In this document: one piece after another, positions 12,351 to 23,834 of the stretch | Layout: each line of letters starts with the position of its first letter | Position numbering within the stretch: position 1 is the first letter of the stretch | Assembly: GCF_014839805.1 (NCBI RefSeq) | Contig: NC_051129.1 | Location: 13,768,920 to 13,832,919 of the forward strand | Reading direction: 5' to 3' | DNA length: 64,000 nt | From: Manduca sexta | Lineage: Eukaryota; Arthropoda; Insecta; Lepidoptera; Sphingidae | The notes under the pieces: model-generated | Databases searched by the model: none | The model's input: the letters and a program-made list of their open reading frames with translations, nothing else | What the model was told of the DNA's origin: nothing | Position numbers and translations under genes: made by a program

Positions 12351-12709
12351 ATAATTATTAATAGGATGAATTGAGAACCTCGACGGTTGCCAGGTTTTTG
12401 CTGACTTATATGCACTGGCCCACCCCGAAACGTTGTGGCAACAAGACTCCCCTTCAAGTATCCAGTAGTCCTTGTCATCTGAATGTTATCAGATGCTCCC
12501 ACCCAAGACGCAGTAATTAGCCGAATACGCTTATTAAATTAAATTAAGAGCAAGCATTTACGTGTACCGATGCCAATTACTCGCTTCTCGATAAACGTTT
12601 AATGTTAACGGTTCGATTTAACTGGAACGTAACAATAATTTGGGCGGTGTACCAAGATAAGGGAAAAAGAAAAAAAATATATCACAGGTATAAGGTATTT
12701 GTAGATGGT
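12351..12709. other. No gene seen
   Basis: No recognisable feature. Small minus-strand open frames lack domains. Confidence 0.45.
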
Positions 12710-12720
12710 GACTAATTGGT

Positions 12721-12954
12721 AGCGTAGATGTACTGCAAGCGCTGTACGGCAGTGCTCCGAGGTCCTGGGTTCAAATTCCGTGTAGACCAAAGTGATATTT
12801 GGGGTATCATCCCGGAGTAATTTGTGCTCGATATGGCGATAGACTCGCCCCCTATCACATCATGAACAGAACACACTTGGCGATAACTGGGTCCCGTGGT
12901 TACGCCTCTACGTTCCCCTTGGGGATAAATGCGTGATGTGTGTTTTGTTTGTTA
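12721..12954 (+). mobile_element. SINE-B, full length
   Basis: A tRNA-derived SINE. The B-box-like GGTTCAAATTCC is near 12766. The body contains CAAAGTGATATTTGGGGTAT and TCGATATGGCGATAGACTCG, and the tail is ATAAATGCGTGATGTGTG. Perfect 11-bp flanking duplications GACTAATTGGT (12710-12720 and 12955-12965) mark an L1-style retroposition event and suggest the insertion is not ancient. Confidence 0.85.
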
Positions 12955-12965
12955 GACTAATTGGT

Positions 12966-13379
12966 TAATAATCTCTTTACTCAAGGATCGAAACACTTCG
13001 TTTTAACAATAATAAAATCCGTTGATTCTGATATAACGTGTTACGGAATTACACCAAAAATTTTTTTTCCTGTTAGCTGAATACCCTAGAGTATAAACAA
13101 ACTAACCAACAAATCAGAGCGACCGTAACGCAAATGAGATCGAACGCCACGAAATAATCCAATTTAAAATCGCTACCACAGTAACTATGAAAAATGCTTC
13201 ACTAGCTGTTGTCCGGAACTTTGTCTGTGCAGGATTTTCTCAAAGTTATTTTTTCTTACTGAATGACGGGACCTGCTCGTTTGTATAAACGTCATCATAG
13301 CCCGTAAACATTATCGACTACCAACACTGTTATAAATTTATATAACAGAATCCTGTATAGTCCACTGCAAGGAATCTCA
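12966..13379. other. No gene seen
   Basis: AT-rich with no recognised feature. Confidence 0.45.
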
Positions 13380-13418
13380 AATGTCAGTTCCTATATCAAA
13401 TATATAGGAACTGACATT
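13380..13418. repeat. Perfect 17-bp inverted repeat (hairpin)
   Basis: Arms AATGTCAGTTCCTATAT (13380-13396) and its exact complement (13402-13418) flank a 5-base loop. No transposon ends were recognised around it. Confidence 0.85.
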
Positions 13419-13534
13419 GGATTACCCATAATTATAGTTTTAGGCAAACAACCTTTCTGACGAATTTCCCAGACATCGTCACTTTTCCCATTTAACTATA
13501 TAGAATTGATTGTATTACTTTGTTATTCAAATTT

Positions 13535-13925
13535 AATATCAACCAATGGGAGGAAGAATAATCTATAAGAATTTCGAGAGTATGTGAAGGCTGCCAACCC
13601 GCCCTTGGCCAACTTGGTGGACTAATTATAGAGGAGGCTCGTGCTCAGTGCACAAGAGACTGACAAAATTACACCCCAGATCCTAGTAGCAAACAGATGT
13701 AAAGGCTGCCAACTCGCCCTTGGCCAGCGTGGTGGACTCCGACCTAATAGGAGGCCCATGCTCATTGCACAAAAGATAGACAAAGTTACACCCAGACCCT
13801 AGAACAAACAGACGTGAAGGCTGCCAACCCGCCCTTGGCCAGCGTGATGGCCTAATAGTATCGGAAGCCCGTGCTCAGCGCACAAGAGACCGACAAAGTT
13901 ACACCCTAGTAACAAACAAACTACA
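13535..13925 (+). repeat. 115-bp tandem array derived from SINE-A
   Basis: Three tandem units start with AAGGCTGCCAAC at 13587, 13702 and 13817, giving an exact period of 115 bp. Each holds GCCCTTGGCCA, a shortened GTGGACT block, CGTGCTCA and a linker ACAAGAGAC-GACAAA-TTACACCC. The first part matches the SINE-A-related element at 12190. The linker is absent from ordinary SINE-A copies, so the unit has its own structure. Confidence 0.8.
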
Positions 13926-14162
13926 GTAGAGTATAGTATGGAATCTGCAAACGATCCGTCGGTATCGGTAGTGTTCCCACGAGCACCGGCCCTGCGGTCG
14001 GCGACCACAATTTACGCGCCGTGATAGGTTTCATTATAACAAATAGAGTGTCCATATCCTGAATTGGATATCATAATGGTTTATGTTATTTAAATAGATT
14101 TGGTCACAGTGCTGCAGTTTTTTCGTGGGATTATGTATTATATATTGTTCAGATATGGTGAT

Positions 14163-14332
14163 TAAGCCTTGGTCCACCACGCTGGTCTAGTGCGGATTGG
14201 TAGACTTAACATACCCTCAAAATTCTTATAGACAAATTTCTCAGGTATGCAGGTTTCCTCACAATGTTTTCCTTCACCGTTAACGCAAGCGATAATTTAC
14301 AAAGATACACACATAATTTTAGAAAAGTCAAT
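14163..14332 (-). mobile_element. SINE-A 3' half
   Basis: GCCTTGGTCCACCACGCTGG, GTGCGGATTGGTAGACTT, TTTCTCAGGTATGCAGGTTT and TTCCTTCACCGTTAACGCAA match the reverse of the SINE-A body. Both the tRNA-like head and the ATT tail are missing. Confidence 0.75.
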
Positions 14333-14711
14333 TCAAATTTCAAAACGTTTCTACACATTAAATTTATCAAAATATTTTTTTTTATCTATAACTAAATAAA
14401 CCCTTTGAAAATCATTTTAGTGAAGCAAACAATTGTTGATAAGTACACAAAAAGTTAAAAGCTATTTGAAATTTTGAATTTGTTCAGTTTTTTGTAGCTA
14501 ACGGTACATCAAACGTCATTTATTTTCTAAAATTCAATGACGTTAAACCAGTTCAACCAATAATTAGGTTAATATTAATGAACTTATTTATCACAACCGA
14601 TACTACAGCATGTACCTTTATTGCACACCACAACCAATTAACGTACTTCCGGATACTGGCATTTGCAATATTAATATGGTTAGGGATATTAATTGAATAT
14701 TATTTAATGAT
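14333..14711. other. No gene seen
   Basis: AT-rich. The open frame at 14578-14784 runs into a LINE-D tail and is not a gene. Confidence 0.45.
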
Positions 14712-15019
14712 GTTTTTTTTATTGCTTTGGTTGACGAGACGAGCTTGCTGTTCGCCTGAGGGTAAGCGATACAACCGCCCATGAACAGTAGAAACACTAT
14801 CCAACACCTTAAATTACAAAGTATTGTTTGTATTCCACTGCGCTCGCCATTCTGAGACGTGAGATGTTAAGTCTTATTATGTCCAGTAGTTACACTAGCT
14901 ACAATGTTCTCCAAACCGGAACACAACAATGACTACACACTCCTGCTTGGCGGCAGAAATAGACATTGCGGTGGTACGTACCCAGGCGGACTCTCACGTA
15001 TGAGAGACCTACCACCAGT
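14712..15019 (-). mobile_element. LINE-D 3' end, long copy
   Basis: Starts with an A-tail (T-run on plus) and runs through the whole conserved tail to GGTGGTACGTACCCAGGCGG and GAGAGACCTACCACCAG, the far end seen in other long copies (33520, 47589). It is about 308 bp and non-coding. Confidence 0.8.
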
Positions 15020-16639
15020 GTTGCATACTGTTTGTAATTATTTTTCCTGGCGTTGGGTTTAGAGCATTCTGTTATGGCCATCCTTAAAGTAACCATCCTT
15101 TCTGTCCCTCTATTATCACCCGTTTGCCCAGAAACAATAGCTCAAGTGACTAATCCCAAACTGGCAATGATTTTAGATTTTAATTTTTTTTTCTATGAGA
15201 AGTATTAAGTGTGGCACATCATTGTTTAGGTTGTTGTGAGCTCTATTCGGATTATATAATTTCATATTCTTAGTATACCTTTAGTGAAACCCATACTGAA
15301 CACAAAACTGTCCAAGGCCCTCTAAAGTCCTCTCATGCATAATAACTCTTTGAGAACGACAAAGCATTCATAACTCAATATGTGGTCATAAGTAACTCAT
15401 CACATCTAAGACACTTCTGCCTATCTCATATTAATAGATGCTACTCAATATCGCTCTGAAGTGTGAATGCTGAGATGTAGTCACATTAAAAAAAGTAATT
15501 TTAAAATTTTCTCTATTTAATAAATACATATCAAAAACATCTCAAATAATATCTTAAATCACAACATGTGACGTATGATCACTGTATTTAGTTCATTAAA
15601 CAACGCAGAATCAACTGAGAACTCTTAAATAACAACTTAAGATTTGGTTATTGAATAGTTTAATACGTCAAATACTTGAGATCCTACTCAAGTGAAATCG
15701 ATTTATTTATACGTTCCTAAGCATGGCAGATATACGAGTAGATACGTAGTTTAGAAAAATTAACCCAAATACTGAACGTTCGTAAGTTGAATTGCTGGCT
15801 TACTATTACAAGGTCTTATGTTAATTTTTATTTATATTTGAAATTTAAAATTTTGGTGTTGGTAAAAATTTAAAAAGAAAACAAAATCTCATGGGGCCCT
15901 TTTTATTCAACTTTTATGATTAATTAAATTATTTGCCAAAAAAGACTTCGAATTATGTGATATATAATTCACTTTATGCAAAAAACATACCATAGAATCT
16001 TGTACTAGTGAGCCCGTGATATGAAGCCTTTTACGATGCTTGTAGCAATAATTTTATATTCAAAGGAGAACTTATTACACGAGAGGTAGCATTAACCCAG
16101 GCAGTTTGCTTACACGAAAATCTTAACATAATTTTCATGCAAATAAAATTACGACAACGGTTCAAACAGCGCCGATGCAGACAGACAGCAACGCAATTTA
16201 CAAATCTCCAATATCGACGTGTAAAACGGCAAGTTTTTAAAGGGTCCGAATCGAGTATAAAAATAGGGGTACAAAAATATGGAGCTCAAAATTTCACCTG
16301 TCTCACTCATGTCATGGTGAGATAATGACCACGTGAAACACGCCGGAACGGTCCGAGCCTGTGTACAGACGCGGAGTGAGTGATTGATTGGGGGACAAAC
16401 CCCCCAATTAAAGTTTTTGGTTAATGAGCTTGGTATTTTTTTGAGGATTGTTTCATGTACTATATTATTCATATTTTATCTCAAAGATATACGATAGGAA
16501 GTACAAACACTCAGTATCTATGTATTACTTTGTAACACAAAGTAATTAATAAAGGTAGGCCGCACTATATATAATACAGTTTGCGATTGATTGAAGTTAG
16601 TTGGGAAAAGTGATATTTTATAGAAATATTTCAATATTA
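15020..16639. other. No gene supported
   Basis: AT-rich. Overlapping open frames at 16137-16472 on opposite strands have no recognised domain. Confidence 0.4.
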
Positions 16640-16765
16640 AAACAGATGACGTCACGAGGTATGTCGGCAAGCAGTAGATGAGGCTTGCACAAAGCCAAAA
16701 AGAGTGGCGTGAAAAAGAGATGGCCTATATATACCCAACAGTGGGTGGATACGAATTAATTTGAT
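16640..16765 (+). pseudogene. RTE-H reverse transcriptase tail remnant
   Basis: One frame reads DDVTRYVGKQ-stop-MRLAQ then EWREKEMAY. After a frameshift near 16730 the CCAACAGTGGGTGGAT stretch gives the QQWVD end. This fits the DDL-RY-G-W-LAQDR-EWR-EEAY-QQW pattern of RTE-type LINE C termini. The stop and frameshift show it is inactive. Confidence 0.6.
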
Positions 16766-17023
16766 ACATAGATATCTATCTCAATAGTGCTATAAAATTA
16801 TATACCAAATGACTTACTCAAACTCGCCTTAATAATACCAATACTAACATTGTTTTAACGAATATAACCCTACCATCAAATTGCTACACACTTTTAAGTT
16901 GTTAAGTTGTGTATCGGTCGCACCAATGAAAACAGCCAGTCGCAATCTCTCTCTGTAGTCTGACATCGGCCTTACACAATCAGGAAGTGCATGTTTTTGT
17001 CTCCTTGATATAACAAGAAGCTA
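16766..17023. other. No gene seen
   Basis: No recognised feature. Confidence 0.4.
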
Positions 17024-17167
17024 CTAAAGTCTCACATTAATGTCCAGGCGGTTCGACGTCAACTCGATTCCTAGCATTTCACGCACAAGCTGCCATCGCA
17101 AAGTATCTACCTCGTACAGCCACACCCTAATTCCGAAGTAAATATGTGTTATGGATTCAATGATGTG
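17024..17167 (-). pseudogene. Possible coding remnant, unidentified
   Basis: A minus-strand frame of 47 codons with balanced composition (contains VWLYEVDTLRWQ and REMLG) ends in a stop at 17024-17026. It has no ATG near its start, and TAA lies just upstream. I do not recognise the family; it could be a LINE open reading frame fragment or chance. The GC content is higher than the flanks. Confidence 0.25.
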
Positions 17168-18449
17168 TTATTGAAGCCGATATTATAATTGGATAAAATT
17201 TAATTTACTCTCAGGTGCAGTGTTTTGTCGAACCATGAAAAAATATTACTGTTTATTTATTACTTTGGGATTGCATACAGCTGCAGGTCTTTATAAACAG
17301 TTGTAATTTTATCAACATTAAGTGTTATTTTGGGATAACAAACAATATTAACATAAGTGTACAGCCCACAACGTTATCCACAGCTTACTACAAATGTCTT
17401 AATACTGTTTAATGTCTTATGGTTTCAAAATATTTTGTACTCACTCAAGCGAGATAATCGCGAGCTATCTTCCCGGTGCAACCGCGGCATTACATGGCAT
17501 GCATTTTTTAACTGGTTATTGTGATTTCGCATCAATGACCGGGCGGCTTGTTGTCTCGCAGTTTCGAGAATTTAGCAAAAACATGTTATTAACACTCACG
17601 CGGTAATAACTGTTCATTTTATGTATAAGTAATGTTAGTTTAACAATATTTTGTATAGTACAAATATGTCTGGTGGTTGTTCATGAACTACTAAAATGTT
17701 TGAGGAAACTTTGATGCGTTAGTCAGTCATAAGAATGGAGAAATAAGTAGGTAGAATTCATGTTGGTTTTTGAGTAAGTTACAATAGTTTTATGGTAGAT
17801 TATGTAGGAAATTTATGTAACTCTGAAAATTGACTTTACCATGTCCTTAGTAAATCCTGCTATGAAAAAAACATGACATCGACCAGGAGCAATATTAAGG
17901 GACGATTATGATGATCATGCCGTGATCCACAATTGTCGTTTGAGCATAGGCATAGACAGCTACTGTCATGACGCGATTCTATATCTAATTGTACCCTTAT
18001 GTCTGCAATCATATGACCGAAATTGAAATGCAACTTGACTGTCGCCGTAAAAAAGAAAGAGTCGGAAAACTTAATGATTGAAACAACATGTCCTTGCATA
18101 AACATGAAATGTTTTTTGTTAATAATAATAAGACGCGAGTTATTATATTGTGCATTCAGTATTTCACATCGCTCAGCGTGTCCGCGGAACCATCTCATTT
18201 GATCTGGAGCGGCGGCCATTTTGATTTTTTTACGCATTTCGTACGAGTTTCGGCAGCCACTTGCTGTGTGGGTAGCCGGCTGACATTACGGATGATAATT
18301 TGCTGGAAGAGACATAATTAGTAAGAAAATCGACAAGTAAAATGGGATGCAATAAAACACGAATTCAACAATATTTATTAACTTAAAATGTTAAAAACTT
18401 TTTTTTTGCTCTCGAAGTGATCACACAGAATTGGAGTACATTTTATTAA
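17168..18449. other. No gene supported
   Basis: Overlapping open frames at 17860-18321 on both strands have no recognised domain. Nothing else was identified. Confidence 0.4.
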
Positions 18450-18655
18450 ATACTAGCTTTTGGCCGCGACTCGTCACGTCCCGTGATATTTTTACCGAAT
18501 AAGTATTATCTCTCTCTTGTAGCCTATAGCATAAGGAGTAATGTAACTTTCTATTAGTGAAATAATTTTCGAAATAAATTCAATAGTTTCAGATATTAGC
18601 CACAAAACAAACTAACAAACTTTTCCACTTTATTACATTAGTATAGATTTCTATC
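18450..18655 (+). mobile_element. RTE-G fragment
   Basis: Starts TACTAGCTTTTGGCCGCGAC and ends ACAAACTAACAAACTTT then TTAGTATAGATTT. The start (CTAGCTT, GC-rich) and end (AACAAACT, AGTATAGAT) are the landmarks of this abundant non-coding family. Assignment to RTE is from memory of lepidopteran repeats and is tentative. Confidence 0.6.
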
Positions 18656-18884
18656 ATTATGTAGCAGGGTGCAAGAACTGTTTTAACCATTACTAAATTT
18701 TAATTGCAATTTTAATTCTCGCTTCGTGTATTTACTGTGTTGTATAGAGTGGCTTCAGACTTACAACGTATCTTGTTAAAAAAACAATATTTTGCCGTGT
18801 TACTGCTGTTATTATAACACGTTAACAGATAGCCATTTAGTGCCAAAAACAGTTATTACACCACAATAATGGAATAAGTAAAAT

Positions 18885-18950
18885 AGGTCGATCTGGAAAT
18901 CTTTGGGGAAGGTCCATGTGCAGCAGTGGACATGTTACGGCTGATGATAA
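18885..18950 (+). pseudogene. RTE-H tail remnant
   Basis: Reads WKSLGKVHVQQWTCYG then a stop in one frame, followed by a TGATGA tail. This is the same C-terminal signature as at 44550 and 58350. Only the last codons and the 3' tail survive. Confidence 0.65.
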
Positions 18951-19494
18951 AGTACTTTTTATTACTTCTTTAACTGTCCTGCTTTTTTAAAGTATCGCTT
19001 CTAGTAAATGTAATTCTTTGTTGTCATCCAGTCCGCATTATGCACTTGGCAATTATACCGAAAGTAATTGCGTAACTTTGACCACAAAAAAATGCTTATG
19101 TTAAAGAGTTAAATACTTTCTTAAAGTAATGAGTAGGTGCCCGTAATTGGACGAAATAAGGGAAATCTTTTTTTATCGCAAATATTTACGTGCCGGCATG
19201 CTTGTTTTTCAGGGGTTTTGCAAGAAAATTGTCTTTAGGTGGGATTTTGTGGGTAGAGCACATTAAGGCGTGTATTACTTGTAAATATAATTTTTGTTTA
19301 TTATTTATTTCATTGAAATACATTTGTTTTTCAGGGAGAATTCGAATCCGCACCGCCGTTATTATTATTTTATTGTTTAAAGTAGGCTATAGAATAGCAA
19401 TTGATATAGTAATGTAAACTATTTAGATTCAAATGTACCAAGATATTAGAGCCTATAGATGACTAATTGAATATCGATCAAGAACTTACTCTAT
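18951..19494. other. No gene seen
   Basis: AT-rich. The open frame at 19190-19417 has no recognised domain. Confidence 0.4.
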
Positions 19495-19628
19495 TTTTTA
19501 TTTGTAAATTATATAGTTTATAGCCCTCCTCGGCTATCCAACACTAAAACAATTTTTCAATTCGAACCAGTAGTTCCTGAGATTAGCGCATTCAAACAAA
19601 CCCTCCAACTTTATATAATAGTATATTT
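19495..19628 (+). mobile_element. RTE-G fragment
   Basis: Contains AGCCCTCCTCGGCTATCC, AGTAGTTCCTGAGATTAGCG, CATTCAAACAAAC and TTTATATAATAGTATAT, matching the end of the copy at 62832. Confidence 0.6.
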
Positions 19629-20787
19629 AATTTGATTTTTAAAACAATTTTCAGTTTGCATTTTAATTTCAAACGAGCAAACTGATAACCAGATTTTCGA
19701 CTAAGATGCCACGTCCAAAACGAATTAATGAAGTAGGTTTTATTTCGTAAATTAAAATTTCGGGTCATTAGGTCTTAATTCCAAACAACATTAATCACTA
19801 ATGCTATAAATATAACGTCAATTTATAACAGTTACAAAACAATAAAAACTCAACCGTTACAATGTTATTATACCTTAACAAGTTATGATAATGAAATAAA
19901 TAGATACATCAGCAGATAATAATTTGCCAACTTCACACGAGATGTTAAAAACTATGCCAAACTTTTTTGGTTGACCAAAATGCCCCCGCGCAGGACATAA
20001 ATCGTGTTAATTGTATTAATAATGTACTCGCTCGTCCTTCCGTGTAATTATTGTTAAACCGGTAAATTGATCGTTACTCGACGAGATTTCATTGGGCTTT
20101 TATTATGGGGTTATTGCGTTTTTATTAAATATCACTTGGGCTAATTTTTTGGCAGTATTTTTTGTATTTTATAACTGTTTTAAAGGCTAATTAAATGTAA
20201 AATGGGCGGTCGTGATATAATTTTGATTAATAAGGGATGGCCAAAGGGAAGATTAGCGGTGGCTTCATTGCTAGCGTATGTTGAGTTTGGCGCCCTTTTG
20301 TAGCAAACATAGTTTTGAATACTTTTTGTTTGTTCTTTTGTTTTATATTCACGAACATTGTGTGTGCTTGTTACGGATCATTTGTTTCTTTTTTCTTTCT
20401 TTCTTATTTCTTTCTTTCAAGATGTATCTATCGTGGATCATCTGAATACTTCTCAGCCTCATCGTGTTTACGTGTTTGTTTATTTAACAAATGCCTATAA
20501 TTTGCGTTTGTTATTAATTTGTAATTGAATTAATTATATATCGAGTTGCTCTGTTGCATTTCTTCAAACTTTTATGTTTTCTGAATGTTGACTAACGGTT
20601 AGTTTTAAGATTTATAAAAAAATTCTTTCTCATCTTGGTTTGTGACTAATATATAAAGTATTTATGGATGCCATAAAATATGATAATTTAATTTATGTTA
20701 TATCTTTCTTCTACCTATTTACAAAAAACGCATAAATTCTTCATTTAATGTTTGTATTTGAGATGGCGTCTTTGTGGTTACTACTGA
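19629..20787. other. No gene seen
   Basis: AT-rich. Includes a TTTC-rich stretch near 20388-20420 and a coincident open frame. Confidence 0.45.
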
Positions 20788-20930
20788 TTTTTTTTGTTGG
20801 GGCACGGCAAAATGCAGTATGGCATTTGGTGGTAAGTGGAATAGGGTCCAAATAGAGTCAACTGACGAGAAATGATTATCGTCAGTCTAATTATGTCAAC
20901 CTGTTTGATACTCTATAAAATATAACCTCA
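20788..20930 (-). mobile_element. LINE-E 3' end fragment, diverged
   Basis: T-run, TGGTGGTAAGTGGAATAGGGTC, CAACTGACGAGAAATGATTAT and AATTATGTCAACC follow the LINE-E order. Confidence 0.6.
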
Positions 20931-21144
20931 AATTGGTTAAATAATACGGAAATTTACTTCGACCTGGTGAAGTCCCAACAGTTTACAGGGTCCTGCATAA
21001 CCTTCACAACTCGACCCTCAGTCAATATTGAGACCAATGCTCTCATATTTCTGATTGCATCAAACGCTTGAAATTCCAAACGCTAATAACATCACGCCAG
21101 ACACGTTATCTCGGCCATTACTACGAAAAAAGTGTAAATTCGAA

Positions 21145-21166
21145 CGAAATTCGAATTCGAATTTCG
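21145..21166. repeat. 22-bp perfect palindrome
   Basis: CGAAATTCGAA followed directly by its own reverse complement, in a stretch rich in TTCGAA. Confidence 0.85.
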
Positions 21167-21310
21167 AAGAGTTAATTCGACAAACATAAAAACTCGTTAA
21201 TATCACAATAATCAATAAAATTTTATCACGTTAGCGGTGTTTCGAGAAATGTCACCTGCACGAACATGGCGTGTCATTCGTGCGGTTTTCGTGCGAGGTT
21301 GTGAACGTCC

Positions 21311-21376
21311 ATCGATTATGAATCGATAATGTAAGTAAAATCGATTCATTCGTCCATCGATAATTATCGGATCGAT
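21311..21376. promoter_or_regulatory. ATCGAT motif cluster
   Basis: ATCGAT occurs at 21311, 21322, 21340, 21356 and 21371. ATCGAT is the core of DREF/BEAF-type sites in insects. A regulatory role here is inference only; no gene is identified nearby. Confidence 0.3.
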
Positions 21377-22141
21377 TCTGTTGACTTGTATCAAATTTTA
21401 ATATAATTGAATGTGTGCGTTATCAAAAATAAATCGAGAGTCGAATGTAGAGCCTCATGTTTAATTCTTAGTCTAGCAAGTTCTTGCAGCAATATATGGC
21501 GCACGTACTTCCAGATGCGTCTAAACTAGGGGCTATATTTCGATAATTCTTTTTACATACGACTTACTACGAATCCGGCAATCTTCAAAAAAAGCAGTAT
21601 CAACTTGCCACAATTGTTTACATGGAAACAATGCTTGCGGAAATCGGAATCTGCAATTTTTTCTTGTTAATCTAAATCTCGCTACAGACTGCATGATTGT
21701 GACCAATGAGGCGTTATTTTGCATATCATTAAAATTACTTTAACTGTGTGTATAGATATGTATATATGTGTGGGTGTGTGTATAACGTCCGGCACAGTAA
21801 CAAGTTAGCAACATTCTTGCCCTGAATAGGTTACGGATAAAAATCTAGTGATTCAAATAAAAGTACAATCATTAACATAAGTATTGCCTAAACATAAATT
21901 TATTAAGATTACACTGACAATATCTCGGTGTCGTATCTCCGAAATGAAATAAAATGATTTATTTGAATCCGTAAAATGTTATACATTATTTAGATTCCGT
22001 CAATATTAACTCTATCACCAGTTCGGGAAGCAGTTCTCACCAGAGAAGAAACGAAAAGGGAAAATTGCGTAAGGCTAATTATATGTGTGTATATAAAAAA
22101 GTGCCCTTTTAAATACCAACGATAAGCCCTAAGCAAACAAA

Positions 22142-22280
22142 CACGGATCACGCTTTTATCCCCATCCCAATGTGATAGGGACAAACCTATCACCATAACT
22201 GGCATAAATTTTAGACTCTGTGCCAATAAGAAGAAGGACTCAATATCACTTTGTATATTCGAATTTCGAACACGGCGCTT
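22142..22280 (-). mobile_element. SINE-B, diverged
   Basis: GGATCACGCTTTTATCCCC, ATGTGATAGGGACAAACCTAT, GGCATAAATTTTAGACTC, CAATATCACTTTG and a B-box-like ATTCGAA follow the reversed SINE-B order. The tRNA-like head is degraded. Confidence 0.65.
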
Positions 22281-22849
22281 CAGACGGTTGTCATATCACG
22301 CACACAGTATAAACACGTCACAGGGTCAGCCAATAACTAGCCAGAAATATTCATGTGCGATGGATCTACGATGGAGTCCTTTGTATATCATTGGTCTTTC
22401 TTGCTTTGAAGGTGATGACAATCTTCGTAACTATAGAAAAAGCGATAGAATACTGGTATTTCGCTTACTAATTCGTAAAACGTAGAAAAATTATAATCGA
22501 GCCCTGAAATTTTCTACATAATTCAGCATCATTAAGTGGGATTAAAATTTGCAAATATCGACTTACGCGAAAATAATTGTAAACAGTTAGTTAGTTGAAA
22601 AAAGCTTCTACAAATTATGAAGTTTGTAGGTCTTTCGGCAAGATGCACGTGTTTAGAAATATTGAAGTATTTATGCTTGTGGCAACGCGTCTGGAAGTTC
22701 TTAAGAGCGTTTACGTGCGGCGCGTGAAGTCAACTATAGGTAATTCTTCGCAAAATTCACTCACACAGAGCCGTTGCGTAGCTGTGTGCGTAGAGTTAGC
22801 GCGTCGGCTATCTTTATAGTCAGACCAACCAATTTTGATCTTTTCGCTT
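22281..22849. other. No gene supported
   Basis: Open frames at 22288-22485 and 22595-22819 lack recognised domains. Confidence 0.4.
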
Positions 22850-22906
22850 TAATTACAAAGTATTGTTTGGTATTCCACTGCGCTCGCCATCCTGAGACAT
22901 GAAATA
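22850..22906 (-). mobile_element. LINE-D internal scrap
   Basis: TTACAAAGTATTGTTTGGTA and CTCGCCATCCTGAGACATG match LINE-D. Both ends are missing. Confidence 0.65.
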
Positions 22907-23647
22907 GTGTTACCATAAGGCTTGTCAAGACGTTTAACAATAATATTAATCAAAATTGCTTGATGAGAACATATGTGGTTTCCATTTCCCAAAAGTCGCT
23001 TCAACGCGCTGCATATATTACCTGTTACCAACTACGAAGTTCAATGGTCTCTAGTTGCCAAAACTTACGTATCTAAGCCACACCCTTAAGTTCACGACCG
23101 AATAAAATAGATGTGATTAGATCGATTTATTTAGAAGGCATTATCATTTACGATCTCCAAAATTTTTGATCTCTCAATTCATTAGTTATGTACTAATTGA
23201 GAGCTCCTACTAATCTGGTTGATTATTAATTGATAACATTTTCTTGAGGTAGATACAAGCTAATTTAGACTCTATTAGTATTTTTATACGGATTATTATG
23301 ACTGAAAAAGCCAGTGAACCGATATGACCATCGCCGCTTTTCGCTTCGGGCGTTTCTAATTTCCAATCTGTCAAAACTGTATCTATTATTTCAAACAAAT
23401 GCTTATTAAAAAAAAATCGCTTAATAATATATTATAACAGCCAGTAGTACTTAAAGACACGATATAGCTCTTAAGGAGACTGCCACATAACCTGATCATA
23501 CTATGGCCGTGCTATGAACGTATTAGGCACGGAAGAAATGGACTACTATGATCAATAAAACGTATATTGTACCCGTGCAAAACGGTTTATTGAGCATCAT
23601 CGCGTGCCATGCAAGGAACGTAGCAGCACTAGTAAAATATATTTTAC
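22907..23647. other. No gene seen
   Basis: No recognised feature. Confidence 0.4.
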
Positions 23648-23834
23648 CCAGTGTAACTACTGGACATAAAAGACTTAACATCTCATGTCTTAGAATGGCG
23701 AGCGCAGTGGAATACCAAACGATACCTTTGTAATTCAAGGTGTAGATGTTTATACTGTTTATGAGCGGTCGTATCGCTTACTATCAGGCGAACAGCCAGC
23801 TCGTCTCATCATTCAAAACAATAAACAAAAAAAA
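23648..23834 (+). mobile_element. LINE-D 3' end fragment
   Basis: Runs from CCAGTGTAACTACTGGACAT to an AATAAACAAAAAAAA tail. Open frames overlapping it on both strands are by-products. Confidence 0.75.

Larger units (their letters stand above)
20931..22141. other. No gene seen; palindromes present
   Basis: Holds a 22-bp perfect palindrome at 21145-21166 and five ATCGAT motifs in 66 bp at 21311-21376. No gene is recognised. Confidence 0.5.

Noticed and set aside
13535..13925. CRISPR-like array
   Set aside because: Regular spacing, but whole units repeat, including the supposed spacers, and the unit is SINE-derived. The DNA is eukaryotic.
17860..18321. Opposing 125- and 77-codon frames
   Set aside because: They overlap on opposite strands and show no domains.
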